A stretch of DNA of 64,000 nucleotides from Bacteroidota bacterium. GTDB taxonomy: Bacteria; Bacteroidota; Bacteroidia; Bacteroidales; Dysgonomonadaceae. Below, in pieces: positions 37,919-48,723 of the stretch (within the stretch, counting starts at the first letter, position 1; every line of letters begins with the position of its first letter). Under the pieces are notes generated by a model. It worked only from the letters and a program-made list of their open reading frames with translations, was not told the origin of the DNA and did not search any database. Location of the stretch: positions 1 through 64,000 of the forward strand of contig JAEWQF010000051.1 of NCBI GenBank assembly GCA_023399295.1, read 5' to 3'. Position numbers and translations under genes: made by a program.

Positions 37919-40303
37919 ATGAGAAGACCAATCGTGTCAGCGCTTTATTTACTGATTACGCTCCTTGCCTATTCCCAGCAGGGAAGGATTGAGGGACGTG
38001 TATACAACGAGAAGAACAACGAGCCCCTGGAGTTCGCAACCATCCAGATCCAGGGCACCCTCACCGGGTCTACCACCGACCTGGATGGCCGCTTCATCTT
38101 CACCGGCATCGATCCCGGATTCGTGCGACTGGTGGTCAGCTACGTCGGTTTCGAAACCACCGTCTCGGCAGAGATACAGGTACAGGGCAACCAGACTGCC
38201 TTCATCGATATCGCCGTGCCGGAATCCTCCACCCTGATCAGCGAGGTGGTGGTCCGTCCCAACGTGAACCTGAAGAAGATCGAGAGTCCCGTCTCTTTTG
38301 CCACAGTGGGTGTCAAGGATATCGAGAAGGCTGCCGGCGTGAACCGTGATGTCTCCAAGGTATTGCAGACCTTGCCGGGTGTGGGCGCCACCGACCCCAA
38401 CCGCAACGACCTGATCGTGCGGGGTGGAGGACCCTCAGAGAATGTCTTCTACCTCGACGGGGTGGAGATTCCCATCATCAATCACTTTGCTACACAGGGA
38501 TCTTCAGGAGGTGCCGTGGGGGTGATCAACCCCGACTTCGTACGGGAGATCAACTTCTACACCGGTGCATTTCCTGCCAGCCGCCCCAATGCGTTGAGCT
38601 CGGTGATGGACATCCGGCAGAAGGATGGGAGCAGCGACCGCATCCACACGAAGCTTGCTGTCGGCGCCTCCGATGCCGCTTTCACCCTCGACGGACCCCT
38701 CGGTGAAAAATCAACGTTCATTGTCTCAGCCCGCCAGTCCTATCTGCAGTTGCTTTTCAAGCTGATCGGTCTTCCTTTTCTGCCGACTTACAACGACTTC
38801 CAGGTGAAGTACAAATACCGGATCGACCAGAAGAACGAGCTCTCCTTCATCGGCATCGGGGCCATCGACAACATGACGCTTAACACCGGACTGCAGGAGA
38901 CAGGCACCGAGGCACAGAAGTACCTGCTCAATTACCTGCCCATCTATGAGCAGTGGAACTATGCCGTGGGAGCTGTCTACAAGCACTTCAGCGACCGTTA
39001 CTTCGACACCTGGGTGCTGAGCCGCAACATGCTGCGCAACAACAACTACAAGTATGAGGAGAACGACGAAACGCAGCCCAAAATATCGGACTACCGCTCC
39101 GATGAAGCGGAAAACAAGCTGCGCTTCGAACGGAGCTACCCCGACCTGCCGGTAAAGATCCTGGTGGGTGCCGGAGTCACCCATGCGCACTACACCAACA
39201 ACACCAACCGCAAGGCATTTGTAGATGGATCACTCACCGACCTGATCTACAGCACCGACCTCAACCTCCTGTCATACCAGGCCTTCATCCAGGCTTCCGA
39301 CACCTACCTTGCGGAGAGGCTCTCCCTCTCACTGGGGATCAACACCATCGGCAACAACTTCAACAAGAACATGAGCAATCCGTTCAACCAGTTCTCACCA
39401 CGGTTCTCGGCATCCTACCGGATCAGTGACAAGTGGGATCTCAACGGCAATGTCGGACGTTACGCCATGCGACCTGCCTATACCACCCTGGGCTACAAGA
39501 ATGCGGCGGGCGCCTTTGCCAACAAGAACGAACAACTGAAGCACATCATCTCCAACCAGGCCATCGCCGGCTTCGAATTTCGCCCCTCTGATGTGACACG
39601 CTTCAACCTGGAAGGGTTCTACAAACAGTATGAAAACTATCCCCTCTCGGTGAGGGAAGGGATCAGCATCGCCGGCAAGGGTACCGATTACGGTCAGATC
39701 GGTGACGAAGAGATCATCTCCACCGGGAGGGGGCGTGCCTACGGAATCGAGTTCTCGGGGAAGCTGTTCGACTGGAAGAAACTCAACAGTACGGTGACTT
39801 ACACCCTCTTCAAAAGCGAGTTCACCGACAGCGAGGGCACCTACCATCCCTCCAATTGGGATACCCGACACATGGTGAACCTGATCGGCAGCTATCGACT
39901 GCCCCGCAATTGGAACATCTCGATGCGCTGGCGTTACGTGGGAGGAGCACCCTACTCTCCCATCGACATGGAACTCTCCTCCAGCAAGGCTGCCTGGAGT
40001 GTCACCAACCAGGCCTATATCGACTATGCAAATTACAATACACTCCGTCTGGATGATGCACATCAGCTGGACCTGCGGGTTGACAGGGAGTTCTACTACA
40101 ACCGCTGGATGCTGAACCTCTATGCCGACGTGCAGAACGCCTACAACTTCCAGTCGCAAAACCCGCCCATCTTCACCAATCGTGACAGCAACGGCGCCGT
40201 GATGGACGACCCTGCCAATCCACAAGAGAGGCAGCAGCTGAGAGTGATTGAGACCTACAGCGGCACCGTGCTACCCACCATCGGGATCATTGTCAAATTT
40301 TAA
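37919..40303 (+). CDS. TonB-dependent receptor with carboxypeptidase-like N-terminal domain
   Basis: The 794-residue outer-membrane transporter has a signal peptide (about residues 1-19), a CarboxypepD_reg-like domain (about 22-105, IEGRVYNEKNNEPLEFATIQI), a plug with LPGVGATDPNRNDLIVRGG and NVFYLDGVEIPIINHF, and a beta-barrel ending with a short strand (TVLPTIGIIVKF). No SusD partner follows, so glycan import of the Sus type is unlikely. The gene downstream encodes a DUF2271 protein 12 bases away, a pairing that points to metal or cofactor uptake, though the substrate is not proved. Confidence 0.93.
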   Translation: MRRPIVSALYLLITLLAYSQQGRIEGRVYNEKNNEPLEFATIQIQGTLTGSTTDLDGRFIFTGIDPGFVRLVVSYVGFETTVSAEIQVQGNQTAFIDIAVPESSTLISEVVVRPNVNLKKIESPVSFATVGVKDIEKAAGVNRDVSKVLQTLPGVGATDPNRNDLIVRGGGPSENVFYLDGVEIPIINHFATQGSSGGAVGVINPDFVREINFYTGAFPASRPNALSSVMDIRQKDGSSDRIHTKLAVGASDAAFTLDGPLGEKSTFIVSARQSYLQLLFKLIGLPFLPTYNDFQVKYKYRIDQKNELSFIGIGAIDNMTLNTGLQETGTEAQKYLLNYLPIYEQWNYAVGAVYKHFSDRYFDTWVLSRNMLRNNNYKYEENDETQPKISDYRSDEAENKLRFERSYPDLPVKILVGAGVTHAHYTNNTNRKAFVDGSLTDLIYSTDLNLLSYQAFIQASDTYLAERLSLSLGINTIGNNFNKNMSNPFNQFSPRFSASYRISDKWDLNGNVGRYAMRPAYTTLGYKNAAGAFANKNEQLKHIISNQAIAGFEFRPSDVTRFNLEGFYKQYENYPLSVREGISIAGKGTDYGQIGDEEIISTGRGRAYGIEFSGKLFDWKKLNSTVTYTLFKSEFTDSEGTYHPSNWDTRHMVNLIGSYRLPRNWNISMRWRYVGGAPYSPIDMELSSSKAAWSVTNQAYIDYANYNTLRLDDAHQLDLRVDREFYYNRWMLNLYADVQNAYNFQSQNPPIFTNRDSNGAVMDDPANPQERQQLRVIETYSGTVLPTIGIIVKF

Positions 40304-40315
40304 AGGATCACTATT

Positions 40316-41038
40316 ATGCAAGTTATCACCTTATTCTTGTCGATCTGTTTATCCGGCCACATGCTGGTGGCTCAGGAGAAACCGGAAGCATCCACCCTCA
40401 GCGAAAAACAACAGGCAAAAACTGAAATTACATTGCAGGCAGAAAAAGGGAAACATCACAACCATCCCCTCTATGCAGTATGGCTGGCCGACAGCAACGG
40501 ACAATACATCCAGACACTGTTTGTGTCAGAGAGTATCGGCAAGGGAGTGTTTAAAAGGGGCAGCAGGCGTACCGGCAGATGGATGCCTGGAGAGATTGAA
40601 CGACCCGCCTCCCTTCCCTACTGGATCCATCAACGCAGCATCCTCAACGAAAAGGGGACGCTGCTTCCCACCTCCCGGTCGCCTGTTGCGGATGCCTATA
40701 CGGGTGCAACACCCAAAGGATCTTTCACCTTGCGGCTGCAAAGCGATGAGCCATTGCAGGGAAAGTACCGCATCTACCTGGAGGTGAACCAATCATGGGA
40801 CTGGAACAATTACTGGACCAACAACCGTTACCCCGGAAACAAAGAGTATATGACATCCAGCCAGCCGGCAGTGGTCTATGTGGCAGAGATAGACAGCAAC
40901 AAACCGGGGACATCGACACCACTCACTCCCATCGGTCACAGCCACTATGCCGGTGAAAGTGGTGAGCTATTCACCGACTTGAGCACACTCACTACCGCCC
41001 TGGAGATACTCAAAATGGCGACAGTCACAATCAGATAA
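40316..41038 (+). CDS. DUF2271 secreted protein
   Basis: The 240-residue protein has a signal peptide (MQVITLFLSICLSGHMLVAQ) and a DUF2271 domain. Landmarks are PLYAVWLADSNGQYIQTLFVS, a Trp-rich segment WKYWTN-like (here SWDWNNYWTNNRYPGN) and YVAEID. It directly follows the TonB receptor by 12 bases and is followed by a strong terminator, so it is probably made with the receptor. DUF2271 proteins often accompany iron- or flavin-related envelope genes, so an auxiliary role in uptake is likely but inferred. Confidence 0.8.
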   Translation: MQVITLFLSICLSGHMLVAQEKPEASTLSEKQQAKTEITLQAEKGKHHNHPLYAVWLADSNGQYIQTLFVSESIGKGVFKRGSRRTGRWMPGEIERPASLPYWIHQRSILNEKGTLLPTSRSPVADAYTGATPKGSFTLRLQSDEPLQGKYRIYLEVNQSWDWNNYWTNNRYPGNKEYMTSSQPAVVYVAEIDSNKPGTSTPLTPIGHSHYAGESGELFTDLSTLTTALEILKMATVTIR

Positions 41039-41051
41039 GAGGGATCAAACC

Positions 41052-41094
41052 AAAAAAATACTCCTGTACATTGTCTGTACAGGAGTATTTTTTT
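41052..41094. terminator. Bidirectional terminator after the DUF2271 gene and tRNA-Gly
   Basis: ATACTCCTGTACA (41058-41070) and TGTACAGGAGTAT (41076-41088) are 13-base perfect arms with a 5-base loop, flanked by A-run and T-run. Confidence 0.9.
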
Positions 41095-41095
41095 G

Positions 41096-41192
<97 letters not shown>

Positions 41193-41272
41193 TGGATGCA
41201 AGCAGGTTGCTGCTTTTGATTCAGGCTCTCTTGCCCCTATCCAGCGCAATTTCTTGTTTGTTTTTGCGGGTA

Positions 41273-41302
41273 CAAAGATAGCATATAGTTTGATGATCGC
41301 AA
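41273..41302 (-). promoter_or_regulatory. Promoter of tRNA-Gly
   Basis: On the minus strand TTG (41302-41300), a 19-base spacer and TATCTTTG (41280-41273). It lies between the methionine sulfoxide reductase stop and the tRNA, giving a leader of roughly 100 bases that holds the tRNA 5'-end duplication. Confidence 0.7.
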
Positions 41303-41312
41303 AAAAAAGCGA

Positions 41313-41789
41313 CTAAAATTTTAACATGGCAACAATTTTCTCCAGGTAATGGGCATCTGTTTCCGAAAAAGCATCCAGTTGGTCGCTGTCCACATCAAGC
41401 ACACCCCACACCCTCTCCCCTGAAAAGAGGGGCACCACGATCTCGGAACGGGAGCGGGAGCTGCATGCAATATGGCCCGGAAACAGATCCACATCAGGGA
41501 CGATCAGTGTCTTTGCCTCCTTCCAGGCGGTGCCACAGACACCCCTGCCATGGGCGATACGGGTACAGGCCACAGGCCCCTGAAAAGGGCCGAGCAGCAG
41601 TTGATCAGCCTCAACCCGATAGAAGCCGACCCAGAAAAAGTCAAAAGCCTCTTTCAGGGCAGCAGCCATGTTCGCCATGTTGGCGATCAGGTCGGGCTCA
41701 TCCTCTACCAGCCCCTGCAGCTGAGGGATCAACGATTCATATTTCTCTTTTAAAGTCCCGTTATCCAGTATCTGTAAATCTTCCGCCAT
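41313..41789 (-). CDS. Free methionine-(R)-sulfoxide reductase (GAF type)
   Basis: The 158-residue GAF-domain enzyme reduces free methionine-R-sulfoxide with thioredoxin-type electrons. All three cysteines used by the family are present: C75 (GPVACTRI), C85 (GRGVCGT) and C109 (PGHIACSS), with SRSEIVVPL and GVLDVDS also typical. It is a cytoplasmic repair enzyme and, with ovoA, points to oxidant stress. It precedes tRNA-Gly on the same strand but has its own end. Confidence 0.93.
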   Translation of the reverse strand: MAEDLQILDNGTLKEKYESLIPQLQGLVEDEPDLIANMANMAAALKEAFDFFWVGFYRVEADQLLLGPFQGPVACTRIAHGRGVCGTAWKEAKTLIVPDVDLFPGHIACSSRSRSEIVVPLFSGERVWGVLDVDSDQLDAFSETDAHYLEKIVAMLKF

Positions 41790-41871
41790 ATGCGTTGTAA
41801 TGCGATTGTTAAAAAAAATCGCACCACCGGTGAGGGCGGTACGATTGAGGTTGTTGTAATTTTGTTCTGTT

Positions 41872-42552
41872 TTACTGGGCCTGCTCTTTTGCCTCCTGAA
41901 TCATCTTGGCGTTGGGCAGGATATAGACCTCCACACGGCGGTTCTCAGCCCTTCCGGCAGTGGTGCTGTTGTCAGCCACCGGCTGTTTTGAGCCAAATCC
42001 TTCGTACACCATCCGTGTGCCGGAAACACCCTTGGTAAGAAGGTAGTTGTACACCGATTCGGCACGGCGCTCCGACAAGGGATTGTTGATGGCATCGCTA
42101 CCGGTACTGTCGGTGTGGCCGTAAATCTTCACATCGGTATCCGGGTTGTTCAGCAGGGAGGTGGCAAACTTGTCGAGAGAAACGCGTGATGAGGTGTTCA
42201 GCGTGCTCGAGTTGGTGGCATAGAGGATCCCCGATTCGAAGGTCACCCTGATGGCTTCGCCCTCGTTCACTTTCTCCACTTGTGCACCTTCAATCTGCTC
42301 CAGTTCGGCAGCCTGCTTGTCCATCTTGTTGCCAATAATGGCACCGGCAGTACCTCCCAATATGGCACCGATGCCCGCTCCAATGGCGGCACCTCTTCCG
42401 CCGCCGGCAATCGCGCCAACGCCTGCACCTACGGCAGCGCCAGCGCCTGCTCCAATGCCGCCACCCTGTACTGCTCTGTTCAATCCGCAACCGGAGAATA
42501 TCATGGCTCCACCCAGCAGGGTTACGGCCATTAACTTCGAAAATTGTTTCAT
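41872..42552 (-). CDS. OmpA-family lipoprotein with glycine-zipper region
   Basis: The 226-residue protein has a lipobox (MIFSGC, Cys near residue 22), a glycine-zipper segment (residues about 30-72, repeated GAGxGAxxG pattern) and a C-terminal OmpA peptidoglycan-binding domain (about 100-210) with GHTDSTGSDAINNPLSERRA and GRAENRRVEVYI. It probably sits in the outer membrane and binds peptidoglycan. The zipper may insert in or span a membrane. Confidence 0.93.
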   Translation of the reverse strand: MKQFSKLMAVTLLGGAMIFSGCGLNRAVQGGGIGAGAGAAVGAGVGAIAGGGRGAAIGAGIGAILGGTAGAIIGNKMDKQAAELEQIEGAQVEKVNEGEAIRVTFESGILYATNSSTLNTSSRVSLDKFATSLLNNPDTDVKIYGHTDSTGSDAINNPLSERRAESVYNYLLTKGVSGTRMVYEGFGSKQPVADNSTTAGRAENRRVEVYILPNAKMIQEAKEQAQ

Positions 42553-42624
42553 CGTCTGTTTGGTTTTTTATTCGTTAGTAATCAAAATTGAATGATTGTT
42601 TCGTCTCCCCATTCACTGATTGAT

Positions 42625-42957
42625 TCAATCGAACAGGTTGAGTGTGTCACAATATGCAAGTTCGCCCGCTACGATGGCTTCGATCTGTTCGTCGGTATAT
42701 GCTTTGATTGCATCCTTGCGGGCATTTTTCAGAATATACTCGAGCAACTCATCCTCATCGATCTCGATCTCGGTGTCGTCATGCTCATCCAGAAATCCCT
42801 TCTCTTCGTAGAACTCGTAAACAAGATCTACAATATAGTTGATTTCATCGTCATTGAGTTCACTTTTCATCTCTTCGGGTAAATTTTCCCTGATAAACTT
42901 CAGTGAGTCATCTTCATCGTATTCGAGCACTTTTTTTTCTTCACTCATATCATTCAT
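42625..42957 (-). CDS. Strongly acidic hypothetical protein (110 aa)
   Basis: No family was recognised. Of 110 residues, 37 are Asp or Glu and 10 are Lys or Arg. It is predicted mostly helical, with no signal or membrane segment, so it is probably cytoplasmic. It has two possible starts (MNDMSEEK, 42957 or 42948). It lies between the OmpA lipoprotein and the terminator after yidC, all on this strand. It could be a small regulatory or nucleic-acid-mimic-like protein, but nothing shows this. Confidence 0.75.
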   Translation of the reverse strand: MNDMSEEKKVLEYDEDDSLKFIRENLPEEMKSELNDDEINYIVDLVYEFYEEKGFLDEHDDTEIEIDEDELLEYILKNARKDAIKAYTDEQIEAIVAGELAYCDTLNLFD

Positions 42958-43102
42958 TGTTTAATAGTTTGTTTTCACAACATCTATCTGTCGGAACAGT
43001 CTCCCCCATTCAATGTGAGCATGTTCACTGCTCCAAAGCCCGATTCATAAATAGAACAATCATCCCAAAAATTAGTTCACCTCCCTTAGAGAGAGGGTGC
43101 CA

Positions 43103-43130
43103 TAAAAACCGGAAGCTTTCGCCTCCGGTA
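43103..43130 (-). terminator. Terminator after pyrG-yidC
   Basis: Minus-strand ACCGGA and TCCGGT arms (43129-43124 and 43113-43108) around a 10-base loop are followed by a T-run. Confidence 0.65.
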
Positions 43131-43156
43131 TATTTTGGCACCAGTCGTTCGACTTG

Positions 43157-45127
43157 TTATCTGTAATTGCGTTTGGCATTCTCTTTGGCCTTCTCACGAG
43201 CCTGTTTTTCCTGCAGCTTCTGTGCTTCTGCAAGGCGTGCCATGAATCCCGATTTCTTTTTCGGTTTCTTCTTATTGGCTTCCAACTCTGCCAGGATCTT
43301 ATCCTCGTTGATTGTCTGCTTCATGATCAGCGTGATCAGGATGGTATAGAGCGTGGAGAGGAAATAGTAGTAGTTGAGACCTGCAGGATAAGAGTTCAGG
43401 AAGAAGAACATGAAGACCGACATGAAAATGGGCATGTACTTCATCCCCGGCATTGTCTGTGCACCGGTATCGGTCATGCTCATGTTGTACTTGGTGTAGA
43501 AGACGTTCACCACCGTCATCAGCAGACAGAAGATACTGATGTGGTTCCCCAGATACTTGGTCACCAGGGGAATGTTGCCACTCCAGGAAATCAGTGAATC
43601 GTAGGTTGAGAGGTCGTCAGCCCAGAGGAAACCCTGCTGACGCAATTCGATGGCAGAAGGGAAGAAGAAGAAAAAGGCGAGCAAGACCGGCATCTGAATC
43701 AACATCGGCAGGCATCCGCTCATCGGACTCACCCCCACCTTGTTGTAGAGCTCCATGGTAGCCTGTTGCCGCTTCATCATCATATCCTGCTCCTTGCCGG
43801 GGAATTTCTTCTCGATCTCCTGAATCTGGGGACGCAGCACACGCATCTTGGCGGAGGAGATGTATGATTTGTAGGTGAGCGGTGAGATCACCAACTTCAC
43901 CAGCAATGTCAGGATCAGGATAATCAGCCCCATGCCCCAATTGAGTGAGAGAAAGAAATTAAAAATTGGAATCACGAACCACTTGTTTACCCAACTCAAC
44001 CATTTATAGCCAAGATAGACCGTTTCCTCCAGCTGTAGCTTCTGTGTGCTGTCGCTCACCCCCTTGTCGTAAGCCTTCAGGGTGTTGTAATGCACCGGCC
44101 CGAAATAGTAGTTGAATCCTGCGGTGATCAGATCGCTCTCGGCACTCATCTCACCCGGCACCCATACCTCTGCCGCGTATGATTTGATGTGGTCGGGGTC
44201 GTTCAGCACCTCGGAGGTCAGGATGGTATTGCTGAATGGTTTCTTGCCAATGACCACAGCCGTGAAGTACTGGTCCTTGAAAGCAAACCACTTGAGTGGA
44301 TCGGAGAGCTCCTTCCGGTCATTCTTCGAATCACTTAACTTCTGCACATCCTGGCGGTCATATTTGTAATGGATGCGCGCATAGCGATTCTCGAACATGC
44401 GCCCTTTCTCCTGCTGGCGGATATCCTGTTCCCAGTACATCCTGAAGTTGGTGAGGCTCTCGGGGTGAAGGGCGTTGCGCATACCGGCTACCCGCACCTC
44501 AAAGTCCATCATGTAGGCATCGGCAGGCAGGGTGTAGACGAAATCGATGTACTGATCCGTTGTGGTCTGCAGTCGCATTGTCACACTGTTGCTTTCCGCA
44601 CTGCGGATAGGAGTGAAATACTCCTGCTCGGTGGAGAGACGCACGCTGTTGCGGTTGAAGAGATCCAGGTTAAACCGTGCCTCCTCATCTTCGAAGAGAT
44701 AGAGGCTGTCACCGGTATGACGCAGATGTTCTTTCAGTTGCACCGACCGGATGCTGCCGCCATGCGTGTTGAGCAGGATGCGTACCTTTTCGTTCTCCAG
44801 CACGATCGACTGTTCAACCCTCGTTGCGGGAGCGGTGGGTGAGAGGCTATCAGTGAGAGCGGGTGCTGAAGTCACCGTGGTGTCGGAAACGGCTTGAGTG
44901 GCACCGAAGAAATCGACGGCACTGCTTCCCTGTGTCAACTCTGTGACACCTTGCTCCAGGGTGTCTTCAATCGGGGTGGCAACAGCACGCTCCTTTTCAA
45001 CCAGTGCCAGTGAGTCGCGCATCCGTTGTTGTGTTGCTAGCTGCTCTTGAGAAGGTCTGTTGAAAATTGAAAAGCCGATGATAATTGCTGTGATCAACAG
45101 CAATCCTATGATTGTATTTTTATCCAT
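43157..45127 (-). CDS. yidC: Membrane protein insertase YidC
   Basis: YidC inserts proteins into the inner membrane alone or with Sec, including ATP synthase c. The 656-residue protein starts MDKNTIIGLLLITAIIIGFS, has a large periplasmic domain (about 60-360) and the C-terminal insertase core with NWGMGLIILILTLLVKLVISPL and KYMPIFMSVFMFFFLNSYPAGLNYYYF as membrane landmarks. The tail is basic (KKPKKKSGF, REKAKENAKRNYR), typical of Bacteroidetes. An ATG two codons earlier (45133) is also possible. It follows pyrG by 52 bases on one transcript. Confidence 0.96.
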   Translation of the reverse strand: MDKNTIIGLLLITAIIIGFSIFNRPSQEQLATQQRMRDSLALVEKERAVATPIEDTLEQGVTELTQGSSAVDFFGATQAVSDTTVTSAPALTDSLSPTAPATRVEQSIVLENEKVRILLNTHGGSIRSVQLKEHLRHTGDSLYLFEDEEARFNLDLFNRNSVRLSTEQEYFTPIRSAESNSVTMRLQTTTDQYIDFVYTLPADAYMMDFEVRVAGMRNALHPESLTNFRMYWEQDIRQQEKGRMFENRYARIHYKYDRQDVQKLSDSKNDRKELSDPLKWFAFKDQYFTAVVIGKKPFSNTILTSEVLNDPDHIKSYAAEVWVPGEMSAESDLITAGFNYYFGPVHYNTLKAYDKGVSDSTQKLQLEETVYLGYKWLSWVNKWFVIPIFNFFLSLNWGMGLIILILTLLVKLVISPLTYKSYISSAKMRVLRPQIQEIEKKFPGKEQDMMMKRQQATMELYNKVGVSPMSGCLPMLIQMPVLLAFFFFFPSAIELRQQGFLWADDLSTYDSLISWSGNIPLVTKYLGNHISIFCLLMTVVNVFYTKYNMSMTDTGAQTMPGMKYMPIFMSVFMFFFLNSYPAGLNYYYFLSTLYTILITLIMKQTINEDKILAELEANKKKPKKKSGFMARLAEAQKLQEKQAREKAKENAKRNYR

Positions 45128-45179
45128 ATTCATTTGTCTGCAACCGTTGGTTGCCAGATTTTTACGCTGTTTGTCTCTG

Positions 45180-46808
<1,629 letters not shown>

Positions 46809-46834
46809 TTAATATGATCATTTTTTGAAAGATG

Positions 46835-46842
46835 CAAAGGTA
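46835..46842 (-). promoter_or_regulatory. -7 element of pyrG
   Basis: TACCTTTG on the minus strand; initiation near 46829 gives a leader of about 33 bases. There is no clear TTG at the usual distance. Confidence 0.5.
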
Positions 46843-46884
46843 CAAAAAAAAGAGTGAGTGAGGTGGCCGATGGTGTAAAAAAAC

Positions 46885-47562
46885 TCAATTTGTCATCTCC
46901 AGCAACTCCATCTGCTCGCAACGCATGATCTTACCCGGGAAAGCCTGTACGATCGAATAATTGTGGGTTGACATGATGACAGCGGTACCTCTTTCAGCAA
47001 TTTCCTGCAACAGCGAAACGATCTGACTTCCTGTTTCCGGATCCAGGTTACCCGTGGGCTCGTCGGCAAGGATCAGTGCCGGTGAGTTGAGGAGGGCGCG
47101 GGCAATCACCACACGCTGTTGTTCTCCACCCGAGAGCTCGTGTGGCATCTTGTATGTCTTGTGCTGCATGCCAACCTGCACCAGCACCTCATTGATCCGA
47201 TCACTGATCTCGCGTTTGTTTTTCCAGCCGGTCGCTTTGAGTACGAACTCCAGGTTCTTCTCCACGGAACGGTCTATCAACAACTGGAAATCCTGAAAAA
47301 CGATCCCGATCTTCCTGCGCAGGAAGGGCACCAGCCGGCTTTTGATGGCAGTCAGCTCATAATCGAAGACACGGGCGCTGCCCGACTCAACGGGTAGCTC
47401 CGCATACATGCTCTTCATCAGGGTACTTTTACCCGACCCTACCTTGCCAATGATGTAAAGAAAGTCACCCCTATTTACCGTGAGGTTGACGTTCCGCAGG
47501 ATGATGTTCTCATCGCGGTTTATTTGTACGTTTGAATAGTTTATCAGTTGTTCCTGAGCCAT
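46885..47562 (-). CDS. ftsE: FtsE-like ABC transporter ATPase
   Basis: The 225-residue ATPase from [20 protein letters not shown] has the P-loop GKVGSGKST, signature [16 protein letters not shown], Walker [13 protein letters not shown] and a closing H-loop STHN. Length and sequence fit FtsE, the ATPase that works with FtsX to control cell-wall hydrolysis at division. The P-loop has Val-Gly before Ser where many ABC proteins have Ser-Gly. No ftsX is adjacent. The ATG overlaps the upstream DUF4870 stop (TAATG), so the two are coupled. A longer upstream reading frame is out of context and was not used. Confidence 0.93.
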   Translation of the reverse strand: MAQEQLINYSNVQINRDENIILRNVNLTVNRGDFLYIIGKVGSGKSTLMKSMYAELPVESGSARVFDYELTAIKSRLVPFLRRKIGIVFQDFQLLIDRSVEKNLEFVLKATGWKNKREISDRINEVLVQVGMQHKTYKMPHELSGGEQQRVVIARALLNSPALILADEPTGNLDPETGSQIVSLLQEIAERGTAVIMSTHNYSIVQAFPGKIMRCEQMELLEMTN

Positions 47563-48026
47563 TATTTGATGAATTGTATCGTGAACGGGTATTTCCAGTA
47601 CTCGCCATTGTTTGCCTTCACCGTGGCAATGACCACGAAGACAACATAGAGAATACCCAGTATGATCGCTACCGGTATACCGATGACGGTGATGGCGAGG
47701 ATGACCGCATAGATCGCGTAACTGATGATTGCATTGAGAATGTTCTTGCCATGGATGTCCACATTGGCATTGGCATCCTTCTGCGTGGTCCACATGATGA
47801 TGGGCACGATGAACCCGGCCAGTGGCACGATGGCACCGGCAAACTGGGAGAGGTGCATCAACATCAGATAGCTGTTTTCAGTGAGTCCGAACAATGGCTG
47901 TTTACCGCTGCTGGAGGCAGTACTTCCTTCGTTCAACAGCTTTGCTTTCTCACGCTGGTACTCCTCTTCGGTAATGCTACCTTTTTCTTTCAACTCATCC
48001 AGAATCTTTAAATCTTCGTACTTCAT
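47562..48026 (-). CDS. SHOCT-DUF4870 membrane protein
   Basis: The 154-residue protein has an N-terminal SHOCT-like helix (DLKILDELKEKGSITEEEY) and a DUF4870 domain (about 45-150) with SYLMLMHLSQFAGAIVPLAG and NAIISYAIYAVILAITVIG as helices. Its function is unknown. The coupling to ftsE by TAATG suggests a joint membrane role, which is inferred. Confidence 0.85.
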   Translation of the reverse strand: MKYEDLKILDELKEKGSITEEEYQREKAKLLNEGSTASSSGKQPLFGLTENSYLMLMHLSQFAGAIVPLAGFIVPIIMWTTQKDANANVDIHGKNILNAIISYAIYAVILAITVIGIPVAIILGILYVVFVVIATVKANNGEYWKYPFTIQFIK

Positions 48027-48035
48027 AAGGCATTA

Positions 48036-48638
48036 TTATTTATTATCCAACAACAAAGAATCAATCACTTTCACCATCCGGTTAAACTCATCCTCTTTAA
48101 ACAAACGGGTCAGCATCACTATTTTGCCCTCCCTGTCTATGATCACATTGCGGGTGATCCCGGCCTCTTTCTCAGCATAACGCCCGAAGATGGAGGCATC
48201 GGGATCGAGACCGATCGGGTATGTGACGCCCGTAGCGCTGATCAGCTCTTCCACCTTCTCTACCGGCTCCTCCCTGTCGATGCCATAGAGGGCAAACGCG
48301 GGATGATCCTTGTGGCGCTGCCATATCTGCGATTCGATGTGGGGCATCTCTTTTCGGCATACACCGCACCAGCTGGCAGTGAATTGCAACATCACCACTT
48401 TGCCACGCAGCGATGAGAGCGTGACATGCTCGCCATCAGGGAGTTGCATCTGGAAATCGGGAGCCTCTTCTCCCACCCTTACAAGAAACTGATAGTCATC
48501 AGCGCCCGAGGCAGCCTGAAGGAGCGAATCAGATTCCACCTCCAAAGAGGCGTTACCATCCTGCTTCTGGGCTGATTGGCCGTTGCAGGAGATCAATAAA
48601 AGTGATATGAGTGCGAGCGAAAGATGATTCAATCCCAT
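48036..48638 (-). CDS. TlpA-like thiol-disulfide oxidoreductase lipoprotein
   Basis: The 200-residue protein starts MGLNHLSLALISLLLISCNG, a lipobox with Cys near residue 18. A thioredoxin fold follows (about 60-195) with the redox motif WCGVCRKE and the family segment EEAPDFQMQLPDGEHVTLSSL. It probably reduces or forms disulfides in the periplasm. The GTG 13 codons upstream would spoil the signal, so the ATG was chosen. A large dyad precedes it. Confidence 0.88.
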   Translation of the reverse strand: MGLNHLSLALISLLLISCNGQSAQKQDGNASLEVESDSLLQAASGADDYQFLVRVGEEAPDFQMQLPDGEHVTLSSLRGKVVMLQFTASWCGVCRKEMPHIESQIWQRHKDHPAFALYGIDREEPVEKVEELISATGVTYPIGLDPDASIFGRYAEKEAGITRNVIIDREGKIVMLTRLFKEDEFNRMVKVIDSLLLDNK

Positions 48639-48674
48639 TGGTACAACAAATAACTTTATATTCCCATTGCATGT

Positions 48675-48715
48675 CACAAACAGATTGTCTCCTCTGACTG
48701 TCAGGGCTGTTTGTG
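48675..48715. promoter_or_regulatory. Long inverted repeat between vanZ and the tlpA-like gene
   Basis: CACAAACAG (48675-48683) and CTGTTTGTG (48707-48715) are perfect arms, extended by CATG on each side with one bulged base. A smaller dyad CTGAC/GTCAG lies inside. No T-run follows on either strand, so it is a leader structure or protein site more than a terminator. Confidence 0.5.
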
Positions 48716-48723
48716 CATGAATA

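Noticed and set aside
39395..40225. 276-residue minus-strand open frame opposite the TonB receptor
   Set aside because: Antisense shadow of a firm coding region, with no family resemblance.
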